From Tenrec ecaudatus (Eukaryota > Chordata > Mammalia > Afrosoricida > Tenrecidae): a stretch of DNA of 64,000 bases. The DNA is taken from NCBI RefSeq assembly GCF_050624435.1, contig NC_134530.1, positions 143,012,721 through 143,076,720 of the forward strand. The letters run 5' to 3'. The position numbers were made by a program, and so were the translations under genes. The notes below the pieces were generated by a model. That model was given only the letters and a program-made list of their open reading frames with translations. It had not been told where the DNA came from and searched no databases. This document shows, one piece after another, positions 12,268 to 23,200 of this stretch (position 1 is the stretch's first letter; the number at the start of each line of letters is the position of its first letter).

Positions 12268-13365
12268 CTTGCCACTGCCACTGCTGAATGCCCCATCTGT
12301 CAGCAGCAGAGACCAACATTGAGTTCAAGATATGGGACCATTCCTCGGGGAGATCAACCGGCAACTTGGTGGCAGGTTGATTACATAGGACCACTTCCAT
12401 CATGGAGGGGACAGCGTCTTGTTCATACTGGAATAGACACCTACTCAGGATATGGATTTGCCTTCCCTGCACGTGATGCTTCTGCCAAATCTACCATTCG
12501 TGGACTTCCAGAATGCCTCATCCACCACCATGGCATCCCACATAGCATTGCTTCAGATCAAGGAACTCACTTCACAGCAAATACAGTGCGGCAATGGGCC
12601 CGTTCCCATGGAATCCACTGGTCGTATCATGTTCCTCATCATCCTGAAGCTGCCGGCTCGATAGAACGATGGAATGGGCTCCTAAAGACACAATTATGGC
12701 GCCAACTAGGTGGCAACAACTTGTGGGGCTGGGGCAATGTTCTCCAGGAAGCTGTATACGCTCTAAACCAGCGGCCAATGTATGGTGCTGTGTCTCCAAT
12801 AACCAGAATTCATGGGTCCAGGAATCAAGGGGTGGAAGTTGGCCTGGCACCACTCACTATTACTCCTAGTGATCCCCTTGCAGCATTCTTGCTTCCTGTC
12901 CCAGCAACCCTGTGTTCCTCAGGCCTGGAGGTCCTGGTCCCAAAGGAAGGAACTCTCCCACCTGGAAACACAGCACGGATTCCATTGAACTGGCAGCTGA
13001 GAATGCCCCCTGGCCACTTTGGACTTCTCATTCCTTTGGATCAACAGGTCAGGAAGAGTGTCACCGTACTGAATGGTGTGACTGATCCTGATTACCAAGG
13101 AGAAATTGGACTGGTGTTACATAATGGAGGTAAAGAAGAATATGTCTGGAATCCAGGAGATCCCATAGGCCGACTCTTAGTGCTCCCATGCCCTGTGATT
13201 AAAGTAAATGGTAAGTTACAGCAACCCAATCCTGACAGAGCATCTAATGACCCAGACCCCTCAGGAATGAAGGTCTGGGTCACCCCACTACAGCCAGCTG
13301 AGGTGCTAACAAACTACAGCCAGCTGAGGTGCTTACAGAGGACAAATGTAACACAGAATGGGTAG
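12268..13365 (+). mobile_element. ERV-L-type endogenous retrovirus: integrase plus dUTPase reading frame
   Basis: An uninterrupted frame of about 365 codons encoding the C-terminal part of a retroviral Pol. It opens with a CPIC pair (12289-12300), the end of an integrase zinc-binding domain. The integrase core follows, with catalytic acidic residues at codons starting 12379 (WQVDYIG), 12556 (SDQGTHF) and 12664 (GSIERWN). This gives D-58-D-35-E spacing, typical of retroviral integrases. Downstream is a dUTPase-like domain, with a GVTDPDYQGEIG motif at about 13075-13110 and a GDPIGRLLVLP motif further on. A dUTPase placed after integrase is characteristic of class III (ERV-L) elements. The histidine half of the zinc finger, the reverse transcriptase, protease and gag are not readable upstream, so this is a fragment. 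The extreme C-terminus is altered by a 26-bp duplication. No host function is implied. Confidence 0.9.
13291..13338 (+). repeat. 26-bp direct duplication at end of dUTPase frame
   Basis: A 26-bp unit beginning 'cagccagctgaggtgct' at 13291 recurs from 13317. The length is not a multiple of three, so the frame shifts after the first copy and ends at the TAG at 13363-13365. Confidence 0.85.
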
Positions 13366-14145
13366 TAGTAGAAGGTAGTTCTACCTATCAGTTATGACCA
13401 TGTGATCAGTTGCAAAAGCAAGGTTTGTGAATATTAATGTATTTTCTTTATATGTGCTTATTGAATATCTTTCCTTTGTTCACGTATGATATATCAGATA
13501 CAATTAGACTCAGTGTGTATGAGTCTTAGTGTGTACTTCATGATAGATGTGTGATGTTAAGTATGTGTGATTTCCTTAATGTCTGGAAATTATATATGGC
13601 TACAGAATTGTGTACAGGTGCCAAGTTGGCATGGGGTGGATTGTGATAGGTAGGTTTGTTGTACCAATCTGCCCATTTAACACATGTGGAGGGAGAGAGA
13701 GTTCTTTAATGCTAGCCCAGGCTTTTTATATTCTCTGGGGACATGCAAGCCCCCTAATTACAGGTGAGTACAAACGTCACAGAAAGGGGTTGTGCTATAG
13801 GTAATACAGTAATGAGAGGGGGTGGTCTAGGGACATACAATAGGGAGAGGAGGGATTGGGACATACATAAGTCAAGATGGGCGGATCATAGATATGGGAT
13901 GGCAACTTAACTTCAGATGTCACAGAGCCAGTTTGGCCTGTTCCCTGACTCAACTGATAGAGACCATTATTGGTAGGGTGTGAAGGCTTGATGCTTGGTC
14001 GCAGGCCTCAGGGAGGAATAGTTTATTGTCCCCAGTAGCAGGGAGTGAGGCCTACTCTGCAGTCTGGTGACTAACTGCCCTGGGGAGGATGTCTGTAAGC
14101 ATCTGACCTCTCCCCACAGGAGCCCCCAATAAAATGATTAAAATA
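13366..14145 (+). other. Sequence 3' of the ERV-L frame
   Basis: Probably remains of the retroviral 3' region, but I cannot mark an LTR boundary. Near 14119-14145 it carries 'aggagcccccaataaaatga', identical to the 3' end of the tenrec retroelement, so at least the right end belongs to that family. Confidence 0.4.
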
Positions 14146-14179
14146 AATGAATAAGCAAAATGCCAGGTAGCTGTTCTCC

Positions 14180-14570
14180 TGATAGGACTACAGCCTAAAG
14201 CACACTTAGCCACAAAGTCAGAGGTGTCTTCAGGTGGCCTGTTTTATCTCTGCTGAGCTACTGTAACCAATTGCCATCCAAGCTCCAAAGTTAAAAATAC
14301 CCCACTCACCAGCCAGCCAGAGAACGAAGCAGCTGCTTTGGTCAGCATCAAAACCGTCCAAGTGGGACTGGTGTCAGCCCCCTCCTCACAGTGATCCAAG
14401 TTCTGGAGTTCCAAGGAAGCAAGTGCGCCCTGTTTGGCGTGAGCGGGGCTGGGAGCCCTCATAAAGGGGGACCCGCTGCTCAGTCTTAAAGCAAGCAAAC
14501 CTTGTTTTAGCAGCAAAAGCTTACTCTGACAATCTGTATTAAATGCTACTAATTAAAGAGTCTCTGCTTC
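14180..14570 (+). mobile_element. Possible LTR-like segment
   Basis: Contains 'gagccctcataaaggggg' (TATA-like), 'cagtcttaaagcaagc' and 'attaaagagtctctgcttca', an arrangement reminiscent of an LTR U3-R-U5. Ends are not defined and no second copy is in the window. Weak call. Confidence 0.25.
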
Positions 14571-14880
14571 AGGATCTGAATAAATTGTCTTCACTTTTAC
14601 TACAGTCTTGTTTTGTTTGTTTGTTGAAAATATACACCCTACCCAGAACCCGCTCCCACGCCATCACTTCTAGATCTAATGATCCCAGTTTCCACTGTGC
14701 ATCCCCTGGCTTCAAGAAATGTTTGTTTATAATCTACATAGGTGATAAGCATTTCATATACTACAGATAGCAAATACAAATAGCCTCCACAGCTTCCTGT
14801 TTTATTTTGCAAGTGCAAACACTTGAGATGTTTGTGTAACTTTGCAGAAAATGTGTACAAACCATACACAAATGGTCACA

Positions 14881-14931
14881 CTAATGAAAAGACCAGTACG
14901 GATCATCTGTAAGATAGTGAATAAAGCAATT
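14881..14931 (+). repeat. Left arm of an inverted repeat, and left L1 target duplication
   Basis: 14881-14927 is the reverse complement of 16274-16319 with about five mismatches. 14911-14931 is also repeated directly at 16253-16273 (21 of 21 bases), marking the target duplication of the inserted element. Confidence 0.85.
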
Positions 14932-16252
14932 AAATCTCTCTCTCTCTCTCTCCCTCCACGTGGACCACCAAGGGGGGCTGAGAATAAAGCTGATGGACTC
15001 CCTTTAGAAGGACACAACCACATTTGGAGAAAGATGGACAAGGAAGAGATGGAGAAGCCACTAAATATTAATCATAAATCCTTTCTCAGCCCCAGAACGA
15101 GAGCCATCTGAACCAGCAGGGGCTAACATGGCAGCTAAGAGGCCAAGAGACCTGGGCAGCCATCTAAACCCTCCGGGATGGGAGGGTTGAGCCAAGTGAT
15201 CAGGAGTGGATGCAGGTTAGATGTCCACAATCTTGGCCAATGCAGGACGGCGGTGTCCTGGCACTGTGGGAGCTGGCATCCTGAAGAGGGCCACCTTGAG
15301 GCTCTCTCTGTACATCTTGGACAAAGCAGCTGTCTTTTGGGACCTATGGCCGTTACATCATCTGTTGTCAATTTGAGGCTATTATGAGCAAAGGGGTAGC
15401 TTAGCCTGTCAATCAGGTTGCAAGGCACTAAAGAGATAAACAGCTCACTGGAGGAAGACATGCTCACTCCCTGTGACATTCCTGTGGACAAGACACATGG
15501 AGCTACTCTAGAGTCCTGGAGCTGAAGGAGCCATGTGGAGACCCCGCCAGCACTGAGATGCTTACACCACCACTGGATCCACAAGACTTTCCACCCACTG
15601 GCCTGTGATCATCCTGTATTCGGCGTCATTGCATGTGTTGTGTGTGTCTGAAGAGGAATTTACAGGCTGGTATCGGATATATGGACTCATATTGGACTTA
15701 TGGACTTGATCTGCACTGGGATGGGATGTTTTCTTACTGTTCAATGACTCTTTGATATAAAACCCTCTCTCACACACATATGAGTGTGTCTATGGATCCG
15801 GTTCTCTAGTCCACCCGGACTCACACGGGACTATTTGAGGAGGCAGATCAGCTCACAGAAGAACACGGGCTGGGGAGGGCAGAGAGAAAGATGTTTTGGG
15901 GATAAGCAGGAGGAGCCTGCAGGAAACCTCTTTTGCCTCAACCAGCTCCCAGAAGCAAGACCAGCAAACACGTGGCGCAGGATAGAGGCCAGACTTCTGG
16001 ACCCCCAGCCACCGGTGGGAGCAGCAAAGACCTATGAGACCTTGCAGGGTGCAGCCAACCGCCAACACCCGCAATGATACGCAAAGCACTGTAGCTATCA
16101 AAGATTTACATTGTGCCATGAGACGGGCAGGGGGTGGGGGTGGGATGAAAAGGTTCTAAAATTGATTGTGGGATCAACTCTGATGGAATTGAACTACTGA
16201 ACTGAGTGATGTGTGGGTTAAGTGCCAATAAAGCTGTTTTAAAAAGAAAAAA
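14932..16252 (+). mobile_element. L1-type insertion with 21-bp target duplication
   Basis: Flanked by identical 21-bp direct repeats (14911-14931 and 16253-16273). The right end has an L1-like 'agtgccaataaagctgtttt' signal and an A-rich tail. The left end has a (TC)n run. An LTR (15343-15825) is inserted inside. The coding part is not readable. Confidence 0.7.
15343..15825 (+). mobile_element. Solo LTR, second copy of the 9270-9761 family
   Basis: Shares 'tggatccacaagactttcca', 'cccactggcctgtgatcatc', 'ttggacttatggacttgatc', a TATA box 'gatataaaacc' and 'ctctagtccacccggact' in the same order as the first copy. Ends are approximate because the terminal bases have decayed. Confidence 0.7.
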
Positions 16253-16319
16253 AAGATAGTGAATAAAGCAATTGCTTTATTCACTATCTTACCGATGATC
16301 CGCGCTAGTCTTTTCATTG
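16253..16319 (+). repeat. Palindrome centre and right arm
   Basis: 16253-16290 is a perfect inverted repeat centred on 'caattg' at 16271. The right arm extends to 16319 when matched to 14881-14927 across the inserted element. Confidence 0.85.
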
Positions 16320-16560
16320 GCTGCAGAATATGAACTGTATACCTATGCTATTCTATTATGAATCGCTCATGGACAGTCTTTACAGTAGTGCGATTTGGGG
16401 CGAGCCCCTTGTAGACCTGTCATGGCATATTTGTAAGCGTTTTCCACAAATTCCTGGAAATAGATTGGCTGGTCAGTGGGTATGTGTTTGGGGAATTTTA
16501 TAGACGATGGCTCTCAAATGGTTTCCAAAATTGCACTGATCTATACTTGGTGGACTGACA
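16300..16560 (-). mobile_element. Old L1M 3' UTR fragment, antisense
   Basis: The 'aattcctggaaatagattgg' and 'aatggtttccaaaattgcac' stretches fit the common antisense L1M 3' region. Old and short. Confidence 0.45.
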
Positions 16561-16735
16561 GCGTGGCGGCAGCAACGCCCTGGACGCAAAGCCGTTGTTT
16601 CACTCTGCTGTGCCTCGGTCACTGTGAGTCGAACCGACTCGATGACGCCCAACAACATCTGCAAGTGCCTGTTCTCTCCCAGCTGCGCTGCCCGCGAGGC
16701 GTTTCTACCCTGATTTGGGCAGGCTAGTAAACAAG

Positions 16736-16812
16736 GGGCCTGAGTGGCTCAGTGGTTAAGCACTTGGCTGCTAATCAAAATGCCAGAGGTTCAAGCTCAG
16801 CTGTTGCCAGTA
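16736..16812 (+). repeat. SINE head (tRNA-like)
   Basis: 'gagtggctcagtggttaagc' followed by 'gaggttcaagctcag' gives A-box and B-box like spacing of a tRNA-derived SINE head. It lacks the rest and is not a tRNA gene. Confidence 0.6.
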
Positions 16813-16835
16813 AGCTAAATGTTGGCTTAATTGTT

Positions 16836-16850
16836 TTTATTTCCTTTATT
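16836..16850 (-). terminator. AKNAD1: Poly(A) signals of AKNAD1
   Basis: Two AATAAA hexamers on the - strand (16850-16845 and 16841-16836), about 260 nt after the AKNAD1 stop codon and just before the SINE at 16736-16812. Confidence 0.6.
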
Positions 16851-17110
16851 GTGCATGAGGAAGAACATAGATTTGTCTTAAAATAAATACTTGTTAGTTG
16901 ATTCTTTGCTTAAAAATCAAAGATACATTTTTTTCTCATTAAAGCACCTTCATTACTCATTTCTTACAATGTTGTTCTTTTTCTGGAAAGTCACTTTCCC
17001 AACTTGTGTAGCAAGTGAAAATGAAATCCACCCGTCCTTCCCACCTTTCTGTTCGGAAGATCAAGTTTTCTTCGTGGTTGGCCTTCTAATCCCGGCTGCC
17101 CGGCACGGAG
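16837..17110 (-). other. AKNAD1: AKNAD1 3' UTR
   Basis: Repeat-free sequence between the AKNAD1 stop codon and the poly(A) signals. End inferred. Confidence 0.6.
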
Positions 17111-17242
17111 CTAGTATTGGAGGCGTATCCTCTGCCTGCGCACTTTGTCCAGATCTTCTGCAATCGATTTGATCATCTGATCCGTCGTTTCTTTCAAAAC
17201 GGTGGCCGTCCGGAGCGCGTGGTCCAGAGCCGAGTTTAGTGT
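17111..17242 (-). CDS. AKNAD1: AKNAD1 last coding exon
   Basis: Encodes TLNSALDHALRTATVLKETT, then DQMIKSIAEDLDKVRRQR and IRLQY, ending in TAG at 17113-17111. It is helical, charged and ends in a basic-aromatic tail like the mammalian AKNAD1 C-terminus. The acceptor is 'cctctgtag' (AG at 17244-17243); the exon starts in phase 0, matching the previous exon's end. 132 nt including stop. Confidence 0.95.
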   Translation of the reverse strand, partial: TLNSALDHALRTATVLKETTDQMIKSIAEDLDKVRRQRIRLQY

Positions 17243-20200
17243 CTACAGAGGAAGAGACCGCACATTTTAGCTCCCCACGCTGCCTCGCTCTTCCTGTTTA
17301 TTGCGTTCTCTCCTTGGTGAAACACTGCGAGGTGGGGCTCTGGAAGTATGCTCTTTTCCACGCAGTCTATTTCTGTATTTGAGGACTGGTTTCCTAGGAA
17401 ACTGCCCTGGGCTGGAATATGTGTGCTCAGGAAAAAGATGAAAAAGACTGGCATGTGACTGGGGAGCTGAATCAGAGGGAGGAGGCTGGCAGCTGGCTGG
17501 GTTTTACCCCTGCTGCGAGGCCCAGAAGGCAGGCTGGAGGGTGGGGGGCCAGAGAGAGGGCACCCCGGGTTTGCATGAAGTTTTTGAAAGAGGCCTGGAG
17601 AGTGGTTACTGGTTTGCTGGGGGGACCCGATCCTGACCACCATGCCACCATGTCATTGGATCAGAATTGTGACCACAGCCCAGGACAGACTCCAAGCTGG
17701 GCGCTCAGCCAATCATTTGGCTGAGGGGAAAAGCCTCATCCAAACATTTTCTCCAGGAATTTTCCAGGGGAACTAGCTGAGGAAGATTTAGGTTGGAGCT
17801 GAGCACAAAATTGTTTCCAGCAGCAATCTCTTCCAGCCCACTGTAGTCACTCAACTCACTGCCATCGAGTCAATGCCGACTCCTGGTGACCCTGTAGGGC
17901 AGGGTCGAACTGCCCTGTGAGTGTGACTCTTTATGGGGGTAGAAAGGCCCGCCTGTCTCCTTCAGGGTGGCTGGCGGTTTCAAACTGCTGGTCTTTGCGA
18001 TCCCAGCCCAACACATAACTACTCCACCAGGATCCCCGCCCCGCACTGTAGTAGTGCCAGAGTTATCAGCGCTGTGACTTCCGATTCCCCCCTCCCCCCA
18101 TGCCCTTCATAAAGCCTCACCTCAAACTCCATTTCGTCAACCCTCTGAAAGTCGCACATGGATTTGCTTGCATAACCCCTCTGGGCGTGGGCGCAGGGCG
18201 AGGATGCAGGCTGGTCTGCGAGGTAGGGGGGCAGCACCTGCAGATCCGTGCTGGGAGGGAAAGCACAGGGACAATGAGCGGCCCAGGTCTGCTCTGTGGT
18301 TCCGGAAGGCCCCTGCGTGTTGAAGTGAGGCCCCCTTATTCCCCACGGTCCTGTTGTCGCCGATGACCGCGCAGCTTCCAAAGGAGTTTTGCTGCCCTAA
18401 CCAGGAAGGACGTTTCCTCTTGGGATGCGCCTTAACCTTTGCTATGGAGAAAGGCAAGGCTCCAGAGGGATTTGTACTCCACATTGATTCTTTGGGGGCC
18501 AACCTTCTAGCCCCTGAATGTTTATAAAATGTGCACACACACAAACAACATTGCAGGCGCCGTGCATGTGTGTTGGGCTCATTCTGGCACCAGTGGGCTG
18601 CCGTGGCCGGGAGGCAGCCGCAGCAGAAACGTGACGGCAGCACCTCTCCCCGCTGCCGCCGGGGCTGGTCTCAGGGTGCCCGCTAGGTGCCCATGTTCCG
18701 GCTGTGCAGGGCGCAGCTCTGGGAGGGGTCATTCGGCTGATCTGAAGGGCACTCGGTGAAGGGATACTTTGCCCAATCACCAATCCTTGAGCAGCGCGAA
18801 GGGGCTACAAAAACTTGCCTGCCTGCCGACCTGCCATGGATGCCTCCGACCCCATGTTAAGTCTTCCCCAAACACTTGGGAGGGGTGCCAGCACCAGAAA
18901 AGCTCTATGCAAACACTTGTGACCTCAAAACCTCCTAGCGTGCCTCACCCCCAGCACGTGACCTTGGGTTGGTTGCAAGTAGGTTGAGTTACCACGATGG
19001 AGAGGGGACTCAGCAGCTGGCAGGCCTACATCCAGGGAGATGCCTTGCAGGGCAGCGCCTGGAGCCCGGAGTCCTCCGTCAGCCCCACAGCCACCCCTGG
19101 AAACCAAACCCATCCATGGGGTCAACCCAGACTCACGGCGACCCTGCACGGCGCTCCGAGCCACGCCCTGGGGTGTCCAAGGCTGCTGTTTTCATGGGGC
19201 AGACTGGCTCTCCGTTCTCGTGTGGAGCTGCTGGTCGGTTCCAAGTGCCCCCCTTTCAGTGCACAGCCTAGGGCTTTAACCCCTGCGCCACCAGAGTCTA
19301 CCAGGCGCTCTCGTACTGAGTGGGTATTAGGAGCCAGGCGCCATTCTAAAAGGTTTAAGCGCATGGACGCACTTTACCTTGGATGGATTGAGTCCTATCA
19401 GCAGCAGCAGCAGTTTCAATATCGGAAATGGGCACGGAGAGGTGGAGGAGAGAGGACCTAGATTCAAACCCAAGAAGTCCCGGGAGGCAGGTTCAAGCCT
19501 GGCGAGTGTGGCCACACAGTACTTAGAGCCTGGGTCTTCAGTAGCCCTGGGATCCATCCCTTCTCCATCTCCGCCTCTGGTACCCCAGGCGTGCATCCGC
19601 TCACTCTCACTGGGCAGCCTGCGTGGGGAGCACTGTAACCTGGCCCCCTACCCCCCATGTGTTCCAAGTCTCAACTCCTCTAAGCCACCCCCTTCTCTAA
19701 CCTCACACCTACCCTCCAAGGCGATCTTAAAGAGACTGAAATAAAATATATGTTTTAAAAGCCTCGCCGGCTTCCCTTGTTCCCAAGACTAGAGACTGAG
19801 GTCCCTGATGTTCCCCACAAGGTCCACAGCCGACCTGCCGGCCTCGGGACCTTCTCTCGCCAGGCTCATCTTGCCGCACTGCGACCCCTCTTCTGGGGTC
19901 CAGTTCCAACGCCCTTGAACTTGCCAGGGCCTGCCTACCTCCACCTGGAGAGACCCCGCACGCTCAGTCCCTGGACCCCCATGCTTCTCATGCCCACCTC
20001 CACCTGCCTTGCGGCTGGCCAATGCGCATCCTTTGGAGCTCAGCCTCCTTGAAGCCACATCTGGCCAGTAGTGCTCTACGCCGCTGCCGCCTCTCACCAT
20101 TGCCAACGCTAGCTGGCTCTGCCAGGAAGGCAGGGACGGTGACTGACCTTTTTTTGTCACTGTGTCTCCTCTGCACACTTTTGACATTAAAATATGATTC

Positions 20201-23200
20201 TCGAGGGAATGCATGAGTGCATCACATCTGAGACAGGAACTGGCTTGGATCCCGAGTCCCTACAGCTGTGACCTAGGTGATTTGAGACATATGCCTCAAC
20301 CAGTGGTGAGGGTTAATGCTTCCATCGACTCATCACTATCGAGTACATTCTATCTCATGTCAATCCTGCATGGGTTTTCTGAGACTGTAAATCTTTAAGG
20401 GATCCAACAGTCTCATGTTTCTCCTGAGGAGCAGCTAGGGGTGTTGAACCACCAACCTTGTGGTGAGCAGTCCAGTGCCTAATCCACAGCCCCACCGTGG
20501 CTCTTTTTGGTACTGTTGCCATCAGGTGTGTTCGTCAGTTCTGATCCAGGGCATCTTGCATAGAACAGAACGACACTGCCTGGTCCCACACCATCCTCCC
20601 CACTGTGGTTATGCCAGAGCCCTGGCTGCAGCCGTGTCGCCCATCAGTCCGTCGGTCACTCCGTCTCCTCTTCACTGACGCTCCACTTCACTAAGCAGGA
20701 TGTCCTTTTCCAGGGAATGGTCTCTTCCGACAACCTTGGTTATCATCAGAAATAGTAAAGGAACACTTACTTCTCTGGTGTGGGTTCATGTTCATCCTGA
20801 GGGAACTTCACCTTTGTTCTCTGGGAATTGATCCCTGTGGGTTTTGAATAAGCTGAAATATGGAAACAATGATTATACTCAGAGGATCAAAAGTTATCCT
20901 AATTATTGCTTCTCGGCCTTTTGGCTAAGATCAAGTGTAGTATCTGTTCTTATCAGTTTAATATCTGATACGTCCTCTTTCTGAGGGCAATATATTAAAT
21001 GGATTTTTGGAATTAGGAGCTGGAATAGGAGCTTGCTCCGTCCACTCCACGCATCGACCTGGTATTGCAGTACTTTCAGGAACTGTGCACTAAAAAAAAA
21101 AAGTTATCCTAATTTAATATCCAGAATAAATGAAGAACTGGGAAAGGTAGCAACAAAAACCCAAGTCCCCCAGTCTGAACATGGGCACAGCACTTGAGTA
21201 GATTTCACCAGAGGATCTACAAATGGCCACCAAGCTCATGAAATGATGGTTGACATCCTAAGTCTTTACCCAAACCCAAACCTGTTCCCTCAAGTCCATT
21301 TTGACCCATAGGGCAGGGGAGAACTGTCCTGAAGGGGCTCCAGTGCGGTACTGTTCATGGTAGCAGGCTGCCAGGTCTCTCTCAAACAGAGCAGCTGGTG
21401 GATTCAAATCACTCACTTTGTGTTACCAGCTGAGGGCTTAACCACTGAGCCGCCAGGGCTCCTTGTCAGTCAGTCAACCCAAAGACCAAACCCACGGCCA
21501 TCAAGTCTATTTCAACTCATAGTGACCTTCTACTGGGCTTCTGAAAGCAAATCTTCATGAGAGCAATCCGTCTCATCTTTGTCGCATGCATGGGATAGCT
21601 GATGGGTTTGAACCGCCAACCTTGCAGCTAGTCGCCTGACGCCAAAGTGACCATGCCACCATGACTCCTAAGCCACATCAAACCAAACGCACTACTATGG
21701 AGTCGATGTAGTAACCCCAACAGGGTAGAATTGCACCTGTGGGTTTCTGAGACGGTAACACTTAATAGGAGTAGAGAGCCTCATCTTTCTCCCTCAAAGC
21801 TGGCTGGTGGTTTTGACCTGTGGTTAGCAGACCAACGAATAACCACTATGCCACCAGGGCTCCTCCTATGGGGATGCAAACCAAAACCACGATGCAATAC
21901 CACTCCATCCTCTCTAGAATGGTGACGACATCAAAGCAAAACAAAAACAAACAAGCCGGAGTGGTAGAGGGAGTGGAGAGATTGGAATGCTTGTCCATTG
22001 CTGGTCAACACGCTGTGGCTGGTGGTTTCAAACTGCAGATGTTGAGGGTAACAGTCCACCTCATAACCACTACGTCACCGGGCTCCTGGGACCTATGGTA
22101 GTTGCATGATTAACTATTTGAGAAACAGCCACAAAGGGAGAAAGATGTCCGATGCATGCTCTCTCTTAGCCAAGTCCATCGCCACCCCTCTCAGCCCCTC
22201 GAGGGTTCCCAAGGCTGGGATCGTTGGCAGCAGATCACCACTTTTTCTCCCCAAACTGCTGACCTTTGGGTTGGCACCAACGTGCTAAACTATTCTGTCA
22301 CCAGGACTCTTGATGTACCAACAACAGGAAAACAGCTGAGTCAAACAAGTCCATCCGAAAGGACAAAGACTGGATGACCCCACATGCTGCTCAACTCATC
22401 AAGCGCAGTCCCCTCAGCACCCCGCTGCTGCTGCTGCTCCCCCTGTGCTCGCCGCTGCCACTTCTTCCCCAGCCTGATCGGGGTTGTGGGGTTCCTGCTG
22501 CCCCTCAGATGGTGAATCGCTGATTGTTCCACCACAGGCAGTTCAGACCTGAAGGGTCACTAGGGTCATTGTCTGGGATTCCCCCTGTCTCTATCTGACC
22601 AGTTACACATCTTTTGTTATACGTATTTTTATCACAATGAACAAATAGCTAGTGAGTCCCCCTAATGGGGGATATCATTTTCCAGAACTTTACTGTGGGA
22701 TATTTTGTAAAATTTTTTTTAACAAGAGAAGGAGCATAGAAAGAAAGAGGATTGCACAAAGTGTTCGGAATTCAGGAAAAGACACTCGACTTCGAAGAAG
22801 TTATTCCAGCAGCCAAGTCCTGGGGAGTCTGGGTTCCCTGCGTGCGACCACGCGACCGGGCCTGCTGGTGACCACCTCTGTGCACAGCTCTGCCATCCAA
22901 AGGGCAGGCCCTAGCCTCTCCCTGGAGACCCAACCAATGGGATTCTGGAGGCCCTCTCCCCTGCGGACAGGATTCCTGGATTCTAGGCTAGTGATTGTTA
23001 CCAGGAGGAGGCCAGGAAGGAGAGAGGCTCAGAGCTCTTGTGCAGGCAGTCCCCTGGACTCACCTCGATTGAAGTTCTCACCACAGTTGACCGAGACCAG
23101 GGGGCGGCAAACGTTTTGGCATAAGCAACAGCGGCCTTCCACTCTGGGACTTTGAGTGGTTATGTGTTGGGCTGCTAACCTCAAGGTCAGCAGTTCGAAA

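Noticed and set aside
9270..15825. A single provirus bounded by the two LTRs around the ERV-L frame
   Set aside because: Each LTR is inserted in a different host element (an RTE and an L1) and the space between is filled with antisense RTE and SINE, so they are separate insertions.
16736..16812. tRNA gene
   Set aside because: A- and B-box like motifs are those of a tRNA-derived SINE head; no acceptor stem or proper cloverleaf is visible.
18251..18400. Upstream extension of exon 18121-18250
   Set aside because: Open frame and a chance PKR/NSF-like resemblance tempted me, but exon 20771-20852 supplies the real preceding segment with matching phase.
20905..21092. Functional U2 snRNA gene
   Set aside because: An A-tail and 16-bp target duplication show retroposition; snRNA promoter elements and a 3' box are not expected to travel with such a copy.
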